NCBI GenBank assembly: GCA_029532415.1
Contig: JAQOTA010000006.1
Location: forward strand, 248,001 to 312,000
Source: Marasmius tenuissimus
Taxonomy: Eukaryota; Basidiomycota; Agaricomycetes; Agaricales; Marasmiaceae
Length of the DNA: 64,000 nucleotides
Direction of reading: 5' to 3'
Part shown: positions 34,911-46,664 of the stretch, piece by piece
Numbering within the stretch: the first letter of the stretch is position 1
Layout: the number at the start of each line of letters is the position of its first letter
Translations under genes and position numbers: made by a program
The notes under the pieces: generated by a model
Database searches by the model: none
The model's input: the letters and a program-made list of their open reading frames with translations, nothing else
Told to the model about the DNA's origin: nothing

Positions 34911-37185
34911 ATGGCTTCCTGTTTCCACGGTGCTCAACACACGACAATAGGAGCTAATGCCACTGTTCAAGCCGCGGCCAGAGATATAATCAACAATATC
35001 TACAGCAATACGGGGAGTGGAGATCGAGTCACTCTGGTAAGTATTGGACTGTGCGGTTTTCGGGCGCGATTCTAAATCTTGCCTCCAGTGCGGAAGAACC
35101 TTTAGGAAAGTGATTGACGGCGACATTATTTTTCGACGCCAGCTATCGTCCGAGGTCCTGATAGCCAACATCAACTCGCAAAGGGGAGAACCAACATCCG
35201 AGCCAGGGTTACGGGCAGTCAAAGTGAAGCAAGACATCGCACATCGACGTCGGTTCTGGTCCAGACTGCTATCAAACATCATCAAGCCACGGGGGAGGCC
35301 TTCAACATCAACAGCGTCATTGGGGTCGTCACAAGTAGTCAGAGTGAAGAAAACAAAACATACTGCTGAAATAGTTGGATATTCGGGAGTGTTTACGGCT
35401 ATTACTCTTGAGCTAGTCGATGAGAACGATCAGGATCTATTCGAGGAGGTGAGCATCAGCATTCGGAGAGTGGAATGACTTCATGATTGGCTTTAGGCTA
35501 TAAAGACTTACCTCGAGGCGGCGACACGCTGGCGGTGAGTAGGCAAACCGTACATCCACTGGTAATCATACTGATTTGAAGTTGCAGGTCAGCGCTGCTG
35601 GTTCAAGTATTTGCGGTGGCCGAGTCGAGCGTTTTGACATTGATAGTTCATGATGGTAGGTTTTTTGTTGGGAATCTTGCGTGTGCTCAAAGAGCTGTAG
35701 AACTCGCGAACGGGGTCGAATTTGCTGTTCGGTATTATTCGGGGGAAAAGGAATGGATTGTATTTTACTACCTAAATTATACGTTTGTATGTCCAACCAT
35801 CGAGCTTTTTGACCCAGCTGAGATGTGCCCTTAGGGTGTTGCGATCCAGTCTCTGCGCTACGACGAGGCGACGAGATTTCCGGTGAGCTGGTTATTTTTA
35901 GCATTGGATGGGGAATAATGGCAAACAGGTTACGAGACGTTGGGAAGACTGGTCGTTCAATCCCAAAACCCTTTCCTGGCATTACGACTTGGCTTCCATC
36001 TCCCTCAATCCACCGAGCGAAAGGGACCTCCTATCATTCCTCAATCCACTACCACCACTTCGCCAAGACACCCTTCCACAACTAAACACCGCCGAAATCA
36101 CCGCCCACATCGAGGAAACCTTGGGCGATGTTTTGCACCTGATTGCGTCAGTGGGAAACAACTGGGCAATCGACCTGCCACGCCATGGGCTTTTGACCTT
36201 TGGCGCTGTTGTCAACAGAAACAAACGCGGAATTCTCGCCCACCTTTCTTCCACTTCCTCCCCTGAATGGTATTGCCAGAGCCGCAACTCCGACGTCAAA
36301 GCCAGCTTGTCTGGCTCAGGTATGTCCACCTTTCAACTTCATCTTCCTCTTACTGACTTGATCCCAGGGCGAGTGGATTTGACATTCCACAAGACCGGTG
36401 ACGTGCAAGTGCACCTCAAGTTCGGCTTGCGCATACCAGACAACGACCGCAACCAGCTTTGTTGCGCCTACCTCTCGCAGTCCCTCCACCTCTGCAATGA
36501 CTCTAAAGATGTAAGAGATGTTGGTGAGTGTTCCTTCACGCGCTCCTGCTTTCCTTTGTCTGATCTTTTCACTTCCCGAGTCTATGTCGATCGCGTCGGG
36601 TTCAACCTCAAGGGTACATTCTTCAACAACCCCACCACATGTAACCCGCCAGCATACCTCTTTGTTCCACACCTACGCACCGAACTCATCAACAACCTGT
36701 ATTGCGTCCGTCATCCGCTCCCTCAAAGCCTATTCTACTGGGCCCGCGATCGACAGGGAAGGAATGTCATCACTGAGGAGGATTGGAAGGAATTCGGGAT
36801 CCCTGAGTTGAGGGCGCGGGAATGGATTGGTTCTTGGTGGGATAAACCGGATTATACACTGGTCCAAAGTCATCTTCGCACAAAGAACTATGACCTGGAT
36901 GGGAGGCAATACGCTCGTGATCATGGGCATCCCGAGTTAATATTTGGTGAGTCGTGTTCTCTGCCCGAACCGACACCACATTGATATCCTTTTTGTTTCT
37001 CAGCCGATCCTCACGGCACCACAAGAATACAAGAGTTTGAAGACTCAAACTCAGACACCCACTCCGAAACTTCTTCCTCGCAATCACAACTTGCATCGCC
37101 GTTATCATCTTCGCCTGTGGAGGCACCCGGTACAGAAGACACTCCGACATTACCAACGGAACGTACGGCTGCTAGCGCTCACTAG
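34911..37185 (+). CDS. family A protein, copy 3 (606 aa)
   Basis: Ten exons join in frame (34911-35036, 35089-35448, 35497-35534, 35588-35655, 35701-35786, 35835-35882, 35929-36319, 36368-36523, 36581-36946, 37004-37185; 1821 nt). Compared with copies 1 and 2, exon 5 is longer by two codons and exon 7 shorter by three (LPRHGLLTF replaces LS-YARHGLLTF), so every indel keeps the frame, a sign of coding constraint. Exon 1 gives SCFHGAQHTTIGANATVQAA. Exon 2 is of the DGDIIFRRQLSSEV subtype shared with copy 1. It keeps LFYWARDRQGRNV, FGIPELRAREWIGSWW and DGRQYARDHGHPEL. The stop is displaced, giving a unique tail end TERTAASAH. Function unknown. Confidence 0.88.
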
Positions 37186-37500
37186 GCCAAATGTGGTCTC
37201 TTGAAGAGGTTGTGTACGTACCGTGTCTTCATATTCATGTTCTTTTTCTTCAAGTCTGATGCGCGACCTTCAGATACCCACTGGTCTCGGCGGCCGCTCG
37301 AGCCAAAGTAGACAGTGTCTTACCAGTTTGAATCTTATACTCTCAACTCCCCGATCGTTATCTATACAAGTTCTTACGGACCCGTTTCAATTTTAACTGA
37401 ATTGTACTTTGTGTTACATGATCTAGAACGATATTTACACAGTATGATCAAATGGACTTTGCGTATTACAACCATCCCGACGCCGTATGAGGAGAACTAC
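37186..37500 (+). other. 3' flank of family A copy 3
   Basis: Carries the shared post-A pattern (CTTCAGATACCCACTGGTCT, CCCCGATCGTTATCTATACA). No gene seen. Confidence 0.35.
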
Positions 37501-37504
37501 GTAG

Positions 37505-39650
37505 TTGATGCACTGAGGGTGGCAGACCAGTCAAACACATAACGGGTTTGACTCGAGCAGATAGGTGAATAGCAAAAAGACTGAGCAAAGAGACGCAAAT
37601 TCCTCGCCGCCCTTGCGAGTCGGGAGCTCAGTGATAATGGTGAGGCCGCAGGTTACAAGAGTTCTGATTGAGATTAGGGTCCAGATCAGGTATGGAACGA
37701 GATACGAAAACATAAACAACTCACCTAAGATCTTGCACTCGTTGAAGTCGACCTTCCCACCGTAGAAGATCTCCGAGTCGATGGCTCTCTTTGAATTGCC
37801 GAAGGAGGAAACACGATGCGGTGTGAGCGCTCGCCCTCTCCTCCGACGGGAATACCCTCAGAGCCAACCTCGGGATCCTTGAGAGGCTCTTCCCACCCGC
37901 AGAGGGTACGATGCTATCTTATGCCGGCCAGTGAACAGTTAGAGAAGGCCGGCTTGGACATGTAGGCAATATCGAGGAATAGTTTCGAGCTGATCAGGTA
38001 TTCGACGTGGCTGAACGATTGGCGGGGAGATTGTCAACTTCACGAGCACCGTCAAGATGAAAGTGACCGATGTTTGGTGAGTTATGAAATGCGCGAATGT
38101 CGGATTGAGTGCCAGAGGAGGAGATACAGTGAGTCGCAGCCAACGTCGATACGATTGGTGCTTCCAAGCTCAACTTCCGACGTTCCATTGACACTTCTAT
38201 CCATTCCGGCGACCTGTCCTCCTGTTCTGATTATCCTCGGCGCCTCCATCTAACCCTCTCCGTTGGGCGGGGACCACCTCCTCGCCGATCCCTTGGGGAT
38301 GCGCAGTAGAGGAGCCATACTAACGGGCGGACTCCTCTTGATCTGAACACCAGCAGCAACCGCAGTACTCCAGCGGCAGCACGTTGGTGGGCCACAGATC
38401 CTCCTGGTATACCTAAACCGGACAGGACAAGAAGGATGGTGCATGGTTCACTTTGAGTGCACGATTGTTGTCCTGAATTCGAAGGGTTCAAATGACCGGA
38501 GCGTTGGGTAAAAGCCGCTGCTGATAGCCCAGATTCTGGGAATCTTGCCTGCTGCAGGAACGAAACTGTCAGGGAATCTATGAGGCCGAATTGAATTCAC
38601 ATACAACATACCTAAAATTATCGCCAAAGTCCGAGTCGGCGAGATCAACGACACCAAGGATGGAGATTCTCTAAAGGGAATCGTTGGCCGGCGATGTCTA
38701 GACTTCCATCCCACCAATCGTGACGTTGAAATAGACCGCGCGTATTACTATTGGCAACAACATGCAGCTCGAGGGTCGAGTTATATCCTGGCTCTACGCC
38801 TGCGACGGAACTCGAACGTCATGAGGGCGAGGAGGGTGTGATGAAGAATGCCCATGGCCAAATATGTGAGCTTTAAGCTAGTGAATTGGGGCTTGTCAAC
38901 GAAAGACGACATCCTTTCCGACCCCAGCTCTCATCGGCACCGTTATCGTTCGGGATCCTAGTCTCCCCTGAATCTTCTCTACCGTTCCAGTATTGAGGCG
39001 AGGGTCGGTTACGCAGGGTTCGAGAGTTGAGAAGATCGTGTGTGGAGTTGTAATTCCACCCGGGGGGTTGGGGGGCACCGAGACCCGATATCACCAATTT
39101 GCTAGGTGGAAAAAGGTGCTCTGGGCGTATGGTGTTTGTGGCGATCGGCATCGAATCGTAGCTAAGGTCAGTCCAAGCGGGACGATACCGCGACGTGGCT
39201 TGTGAATGCAGACGCTAGATCTTTTTTGTGAAATATCGAAAACTACAGGACGAGATCGACAAGTTTGGGTCTCTCCACAACTGGAGGGTGAGGAAGTGAA
39301 GCTGAGTTTGGAGAAGAGATCTAATGATTTCGTGTGGAGTGGCCACCGGTGACGGGTATCGAATGCGAGGAAATGATAATGTTCGCCTGTAATATGAACA
39401 GACACCAGCCAGTGGTAAGGCAATGGCGAGAGGAGAGACGAAGGGTGAAGGCGAAGAAAAAGCGCAGGTGAAACTGACTGTACAACCCACAGCAAGAAGC
39501 CTATTTCCTCTCAGACGAGCTTTCGAGGTTGAAGAAGATAATCGAGAACAGTTTGGGGCCGTTTGGCATGGTGAATATTCCGCTAAATACCCTCTGAGGC
39601 TCCGGGAGCACCGTGCTGAAACCACTTGTCAGTAACGCGTCGAATGAACC
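37505..39650 (-). pseudogene. X block, copy 3 (long form)
   Basis: Aligned over about 2 kb with 49.35-51.45 kb. Minus-strand phrases run from 39.1 kb (DSMPIATNTIRPEHLFPPSK), through LVISGLGAPQPPG and DLLNSRTLRNRPSPQYWNG (38.97 kb), to VDLADSDFGDNF (38.64 kb) and VDFNECKILGELFMFS at the 3' end (37.73 kb). Several stops interrupt it. The same phrases, differently broken, occur in copy 4, so a real ancestral gene is likely. No family recognised. Confidence 0.45.
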
Positions 39651-41420
39651 GCGAACCGCGAAAAGCACCTGGACCATAGTCTCTTATCCCATAAGAGAGG
39701 TCTCTCCTAAGCTTTCTTCTCCTCCCGACGGGATTATACATCGTGCCATCGCAAATTCGAAGGTTTCTATACCAATGTCAGTGAGCACGCTAGAAAACCG
39801 TTTGCGGTAGTTCTACTTATCGGGTACACAAAGCGTAGCCCTAGCGATTGAGGCATACTCCTGCCTTGGTTGGCGATCCTTTCTGTATTGAGAGTCAAAA
39901 GTCCGGGAGAGCCATGGTGGTCGTCGCTGTGAAGGCATGTGGAGATAATTGGCGCCCATGCTCAAACTCTCACCGAAACTACAATCATGAGCACTATGTC
40001 ATACTCACCAATCACCAACCACCACTCTATAACGACTCTGGTGCTAATTGAGATTCGACGATCACGGCCGCAGCAAATTCGTTGTACGGACAGCCAGAAA
40101 TAAAAATCAGGCGACTCTTCAGTACATCCGACAGAGACGATATCCGCAACGGTTTCAACTTTCGACCTTGGACAATTCTCTTGCGTATTTCAAGCCTATG
40201 TCTTGAAGACCCCGAGGAGGACACGCCAACTTGCCGGACATTGGCTCGGAGGGTGAGGGTGACGAGGATTGACGGAATTGGGCAATTGGCGGGAGAGGAT
40301 GTGGGGGATTCGTCAGGTTGAGCTCAGGTGGACAGAAGAGGTGTCTCACCTTGCGAGTACAAACAACGCCGCTGAAGCTGAGGCTCAATGACTCTTAGAC
40401 GGCAAATCAGCAAGGCTGGAATCTCATCGAACGCCTTTCAGTCGGGTTCAAGGCGTTCGGCTACGTCACCGCCTGCAACAAGCGGCGAACGAGTAGCATT
40501 TTTGACCTCTATGCCCTCCAAAGTCGCTCTTGTTGGACCAGAAGCGGGCGGTCGGACTGGCGATGTCTCGGAGGTGGATGTGGAGCAGAAGTGGAGGCCG
40601 AGGCAGAATAGGGTGGGGAGGAAGTGTTTGGGAGAGGGTCGAAGCTATCTGGTATGTCTCGAGTTTTAGTCTTTTCACCCGGTGGTGATGTCAATCGTTC
40701 TCTTTAGCTACTTTTCTCTTTACAGGCATCTCGTCCCACGTCTCTATCCTTCATATCACGATATCTTCCTCTGCTAGACCCAACCACAAACCTCAGCCTC
40801 GCATTTATCGCATACGACACTGAAATCTGAAACCCCTCGTTTGACCTCCAGGGTATAGCTCGAATTCCGACCGGCACCCCCAGTAATGATGGGATATTCC
40901 TTCCTGACACCAATACGACCACTCGAGAATCGATCCGTTCGTGTGCGCCGGAAAATGGAAAGACGACGATCCCTCTCAACTGGCTATCACGAACCCACAA
41001 CGCGCCATCACCAACCTCGGTGCAGACACTGACATCTACACCTATGGGTTTGAGTTGGCAGGCGCCTTATTCGTCATCGTTATCGGTATCCACAAGTGTC
41101 GGTTCGGCGTGGAAAGTCGGTCGTGGAAGACTTTCCTGCTTGGAGAGCCAGGTCAAGGTCGGATGGAGAGGAGGAAGGATGAACTTGGGAGTTTTACCTG
41201 CGAGTTCGGGATCCGTTGCCTCCACTATCTGCATCGAATGAACATCATTTACAGTTGCGAGTGACGATTCGGAGGCGAAGGAGGTTCTAGCAATCGCATA
41301 CCCCGATAACGTTTCATTGTCCAGCTTCCCCCTGTTTACTCTACGGTACACCAAACCTCTTTCATACACGCCTCATACCTGGCAAATACTTCAACCACCC
41401 GATTCGAATTCTGCAGGCCA
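39650..41420 (+). pseudogene. B block, copy 4a
   Basis: The best-preserved B copy beside 51.5-53.2 kb. After the element come a FDLGQFSCVFQAYV-like string (40.17 kb), QGWNLIERLSVGFKAFGYV (40.42 kb), MPSKVALVGPE (40.51 kb), an IARIPTGTPSNDGIF exon (40.86 kb) and LGADTDIYTYGFELAGALFV (41.01 kb). Stops occur between and within, for example after AYDTEI (40.83 kb). Function unknown. Confidence 0.45.
39913..39989 (+). repeat. inverted-arm element, B type
   Basis: CATGGTGGTCGTCGCTG against CACCGAAACTACAATCATG; core ATTGGCGCCCATGCTCAAAC. Confidence 0.5.
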
Positions 41421-42850
41421 CGGGTGTTGAACCACTTCAGGCCAACGGAAAGTTTTGCACAGAGAAAATTGGAATGGGCGGCCAGCACTTGGAGTGTTGC
41501 ACGTTGGTTGATATTTTAGATCAAGGGGAAATCAGGCACTCATTTCGGCATGTAGTCTGTTATATACCCCATATCAACTCTCTACCCTTTTCTCTCGTTT
41601 CCACAAGGACCCGTAGTACGTAGATCACGTACCGTCCACATACATTGTATCTGGGCATCATGGTTGTGTTTTCACGAGATCTCAAGAGTGCTCGTTGGCT
41701 CAGCGTTTTGAAGCTTGGATAGACGTGCTGTTTTCAGATGAACCCGGACCGTACAGTCAAGCGTAGTGGGTGCCTGACGGTCCATTATTGGACCTGCGCT
41801 TTAGCGCCCGGGCGCGACTCTGACCGAAACCATCAAATCAACCATCTTGTTTTACTTATTCACGTCTCCTTAGGCTGCAAGACCTCCTGAATGCTGGCCG
41901 GGACTAGTGTGTCACCGTGAAGCAGCCATCAGAGGGAATCGTTTTGAGGTTTCTGGCGTCACCGGGGATCGGTTGCCAGTTTTTCAATTTCAGGTCATTC
42001 ACAGTTCATCGTTCAACGTTCACGTTCATCGGCCAACGGGAACAGCTGTAGCCCCATGGAGATCCTCATAATAGCCCCTACTCTGCAGAAAATTATGGCT
42101 TCAAGCCTGAAGGTATGCTTCCTTCGTCCTGCACGTAAACTTTCGAGCTGATAATTTTCGTTTTCCAAGCCCAGCCTTTTTTTCTCCACCTCTGAATCCT
42201 TGCGAATACCCAAATATCATACCATCGCTGCCATCACACGTTCCTTGTGCGACGTATGCCGCTTCTTCGCACACCTTGGCCCTCTCTCTTGTACACGAGA
42301 GAGCAGACTAGAAACGTTACAACGGAAGCCCCGATTGACGGAGCAAAGACGGGTTCGCTTGATATGGTCACGAAAAAAAGAGGATGGATGGCCTAAATCC
42401 TGTAAGAGAATTGAACGGTACACCTCCTCCGCTTTTGTCATTTTCCCTCCAACTTTGTTCGGTTCATTTTTGACGTTCTGCTGACGTTCTCCCGTTAGCA
42501 GGTCTTTTTGGAAACCTATTTGAACTGAGAACCACTGCCGTTCTCTCTTGGGCTGTTCTCTCTTGGGCTGAAAGCTAAATCCCATTGGTGGACTCTGCAA
42601 GAGCGGCAATCCTTCACGCCCACACGGTGTTTCTCCCCGCCGTTCACCTACTTTCGCGTTCTGGCATCGAATGCGTCCAAAACTCGTCCTTGTCACCGAA
42701 TTCTCGAAAATCAGTTTCATTGCCCACGCTACCACCTCGTTGCTGCGTCCGCAGACAGACCATGACGCTCTGCTCGCCATGCATACCGCCTCTCAGGCGA
42801 TATGTCATCCTACCACCCGAGGCCTTGCCTCCGGTGACACTTTTGTCGTT
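41420..42850 (+). pseudogene. C block, copy 4a
   Basis: 41.42-41.9 kb matches 53.2-53.7 kb, while 41.9-42.8 kb matches 12.1-12.8 kb, so it is a mosaic. Phrases: AAILHAHTVFLPAVHLLS (42.6 kb), MRPKLVLVTEFSK (42.67 kb). A 15-base tandem duplication (GTTCTCTCTTGGGCT, 42541-42570) is absent from the 12.5 kb copy. In-frame stops are present. Confidence 0.45.
41763..41834 (+). repeat. inverted-arm element, C type
   Basis: GTAGTGGGTGCCTGACGGTC against GACCGAAACCATCA; core CTTTAGCGCCCGGGCGCGA. Confidence 0.5.
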
Positions 42851-44260
42851 GTTCGGCCAACACAACCAGGACAAATGACGCTATATTTCGGCCGACGCAT
42901 GGGCCTACAAACCAGTCCGTGGTCTCAGATCAAGCTTGGGTGCCCAGAAGAGGCGTCTCCTCGCCAGAAACAGCCACATCGCAGCTCCGAGACACTAGCT
43001 GAGGTTTCGCCGTCTCTCAGACGGGAAGCCAACATGGCTTGAATATTATCGTCAAACTCTCCGCCGAATGCATTCGGTGACGCTGGAGTTTGTGTCGGCT
43101 CCAATTCCTGTCTATGGAATGGACATGCGCCGACCGAGTACGGCAACCGATTTTGCTAGGCCCGTGCCCTCCAAGGTCGTCCCTTCAAGCAAGAATAGGA
43201 ACCCGAATAAACTAGCAACGTCTCGGAGGCAGAGGCAGAGGTGGAAGTAGAGGTGGAGGCTCAGGCAGCGCAGAGCAAGAATCAAAAGCTTGAGAGAGAG
43301 GGTCGAAAACCCTTAGACTGGTACGTCTCTCCACTGTCAAGTCAAGTTTGGTCTGGTCTCAATTCCTGACCGGCTACCTTCTAGTCCACCACAGTCCTCT
43401 GATCCAACGTCTCTAGCGATCCTATTACCTCGTCCTTCCCACAATCCATAATGATCGCCGCCATCTTCTTTATAGTCTTCATTCCAGCCAGTCTCTCGTT
43501 TGACACCTCTCACGTCTGGGCTTGATATCGGCTGGACTGAAATCCGACATCTGACATGTGGATTCTGAGCCCAAACGTGGATCCTCTCGTTCTACAGCTT
43601 CCAGGTCTGAATACCTACCTCTCACCCTCGTTCCTCCCAACACCACTATCACCGACTCGAGATTCTCCAGAAACGATTTGTTCTTTGGTATACGACCACC
43701 GGATAGAGAAGAGACGCAACCGATCCCTCGTAGGCGGTAATCATGTGTTCGCTACCTACCGTCACCAACCTCCCTACAGATACCGACGCCTGCACCTTCG
43801 AGATCGAATACACAGCCTACAGGTCGGGATCCCGAAATTGGAGTTAGAGTGGGGAGTTGCCAATCTTGAGGACTCAGGAGTCGGGTCGGTCGCAGAGGCA
43901 GGGCTCATAGGGAAGAAAGATTGGGTTGGGGTGCTTTGGGAATCAGATTCAGCACCAGCACCTCCAGCATTTGTACCCGCATCGACAGAGATATCGACGA
44001 TGCCCGCGATTACGAGGGATGGTCGATGATCCGGAAGGGCTAGAGAAATCAAAACCCTCGACGACGACTCTCTTTGCCATACACCCTCGTCAAATCCGTT
44101 TCTTTTTCCTCATGTGTGCCTCTGCAGGTGGCGCTACGACGCACATCTTGGCCACCTGCAGCCTCTCCTCCTTCTCGGATACCGGAAAGTCTCGCGCAGA
44201 ACATTTGCTGAAGAGAACCGAGTTAGGAGAATAGGGACTTGGGACCTACATGGCGACGTT
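42850..44260 (+). repeat. B-like block, copy 4b
   Basis: Lacks an inverted-arm element but keeps later B phrases: VPSKVVPSSKN-type string at 43.17 kb and a piece near 43.85-44.03 kb (KDWVGVLWES, STEISTMPAI) resembling 30.4-30.55 kb. It seems to be the 3' half of a B block. Confidence 0.35.
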
Positions 44261-44499
44261 GAGTAGAGTGGGCAGAGATATGTCGGAGAAGCAACGGAAA
44301 GGGCTTCAAGTACTCACCTCGGCACGAGTCCTGCTACTACATATCTCGTACCTTTACGCTCTTTACTCCATTCTAGTATGTATGAGTATCAGCGTTGGGT
44401 ATTACGAAGCTATACGCTCACTATATACGATAAGACCACTTTTTTTTGCGCTAAATTTAGCCACCTGTGCCTTCAATAGCTGTTTTGCTCCCGAAATGT

Positions 44500-46080
44500 A
44501 CTGCAGAGTTGATTGTAGTGGTAGGCGCGTGGCGATCCAAGTTGAAATCTGTGGCCTTAGCGCCCGTACTCCATGCTGACCAAAAACCATCACGTCCAAT
44601 AACCAGCGGCAAACCACCTTCGTCTCACTCCAGCTCACTCCGTTATCTCACTCCTCGGTCATCCACATAACCTTCAGAAGGTTACTCCGGGAAAGGTAGA
44701 GCTCAGTCGACGCTGTGATGTAGTGATCTAGAGAGTTACTCGTGAGCAACCATTTCCTCGGCCTGTCCTCCATTCTAACGTTCAACCTTTTAGCTAGTAA
44801 GAACGGAACTCATCTCTCAAACAACCTCGTACCAGCTGTCACTGAGGACAATCTGATTCCAAGGTGTGGTTTTCTCCGCGTTGTGTGCATGAACATTCGA
44901 GCTGAGTGCTATTCCGCTTTTGTTACGGGCAGTTCAGCTCGAGAGCGCGTACCAGAAAAACAATCCGAACGAACACCGATAACCTTGCTAGCTCTGGCCG
45001 CTTAACGGAAGCAGAGAGGAGAGTGTTGTTTGTCCGATTCTTGTGGTACAGTATGTTTCCTTCTCGTTTACTTTTTCATCTTTTCTCTCTCAAGATCGAC
45101 TCTTTTTACACTCACACTCGTTCGACTTTTCTCACTGCCTTATGCTGATTTTTCCTCTACCTGTAGGACGCTTTTGGCTTCCAGTTGAGCCACTGCAATC
45201 ATCGATTTCCGACGGACGGTCGAGGCTCCGAGAATGTCATCATGAGACTTGAGTGGACTTTGCACGCCAGGCGACCTCACCGTTCACGCACACAACGGCT
45301 GTATTCGTGTTTTGCTGGCTATTGAGGCTCGGTGTTTCGTCTCCTCAAAATGCTGTGTGAGTTATCTCTGGTCCCCAACTGTGCCATCTAATATCTGACC
45401 AGTTCCGTTCGCAGTAGTCTCTACATGATGAAAGACACCGCATCATCTCCCCGTAGTCGAACGATCCGGTCATCCTACCCTCCACATTCTCAACTGTTGC
45501 GCTCTACCTGGTCCTCACGAACATCGACCGAAAGCACCCTTCGCTACCCGACCACACTGGTGCCACATTGGGCAGAGATTATCCCCCCGCCTGGTTTTTA
45601 CCGTCGTGTCTTGACTGCTGGAGAACCGACCTCGGCCTTGATACCTGGACTAGAGGGAGGTGTCGGGGGGTTACCCGTTGCAGGATAAGGATAGGGTGGA
45701 GGGTTGGGCTTCGCAGCAGATGAAGACCTGGATGAGTTGAGACTCCGGCTTCAAGATCCCTTACCGCTTGAGAAGGATATGGCTTCGATTTTCCGCATAG
45801 GAAGACACGGATCTCTTGTCGCCTACCTACCATTGTCAACATTCCGACTCCTCGGTCTCGACGACGATGCACCTTCCAACCACGTCCACCGGCCTTCCGA
45901 TATCTGTAGTGGCCACAACTCGAACACGGCCGGCTTGGATATCGTTTGCAGAGCTACCATGCATGCACGATTCTACGGGCGTCACGAAACCGATCTTTGA
46001 ACCTACTTAGAGACCGCTCGAGACTGCTCTCCTACGCCATGATAGCTCGGATCAAAAGCAACGAGGTCTTGTTCGGATAC
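44500..46080 (+). pseudogene. C block, copy 4b
   Basis: Pairs with 20.0-21.5 kb. Read-through phrase TLRYPTTLVPHWAEIIPPPG (45.54 kb) continues to EPTSALIPGLEGG; an intron-like end GTGAGTT lies at 45.36 kb. Stops upstream (for example in the 45.3 kb exon, AGY then stop) show it is broken. Function unknown. Confidence 0.45.
44514..44593 (+). repeat. inverted-arm element, C type
   Basis: TGTAGTGGTAGGCGCG against GACCAAAAACCATCACG; inner GCGATCCAAGTTGAAATCTG; core TTAGCGCCCGTACTCCATG. Confidence 0.5.
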
Positions 46081-46664
46081 AGACAGTGATGGTCGGAATA
46101 TCGGCGAGGGACGAGGGATGTGAAGTGGATTTCAATTGGAGCGGGGAAATGATGAGGCTTCTATCATCGCAGCTGGTGAGGACTCGCGTAGAGCGGATGG
46201 TAGCAGCGCTTGGACCTAGAGCTTCTCGGAGTATATGGTTAGGACGGGGCCTTAGAGGTGAGCGCCTGTGCTCGTTCATGTCAGGAATTGCGCTGATTGA
46301 ACTTTGATACAGTGGATACACATGAGAGATGGTAGGGTAAATATGGATACCACCATGTCACTATCAATTGACCTGAATACAAACTTTGACATTGATGTGG
46401 GTTTGCCCGTCCCGGAGCGTCTCAGAAGGACCACGGGGTCACTCATGCTGTAGACCTCGAATGATGATTCCCATGTTGATGTATCTACGGACAGCGCTCA
46501 TGGGAGATATGGAGGTGATATGGGCTCGTGCGGGACATGAGGCAGCTGAGAAGTTTTCACTTAAGATGGACCGTCCTTGAGTTTGACACCCCCCACCATC
46601 ACTTCCATCATCTTGCACCTTCCCTCATTCCTTTCCCCCCAACTTGTCTTCCTGTCCTAAGAAT
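46080..46664 (+). promoter_or_regulatory. A-upstream segment and conserved 5' region, copy 4
   Basis: 46.08-46.38 kb closely follows 21.48-21.77 kb; then the standard A 5' block runs to the ATG at 46665. Confidence 0.5.

Noticed and set aside
35908..36984. Single-exon 358-codon gene in family A copy 3
   Set aside because: The frame runs through two short introns by chance; splicing restores exact alignment with the sister copies.
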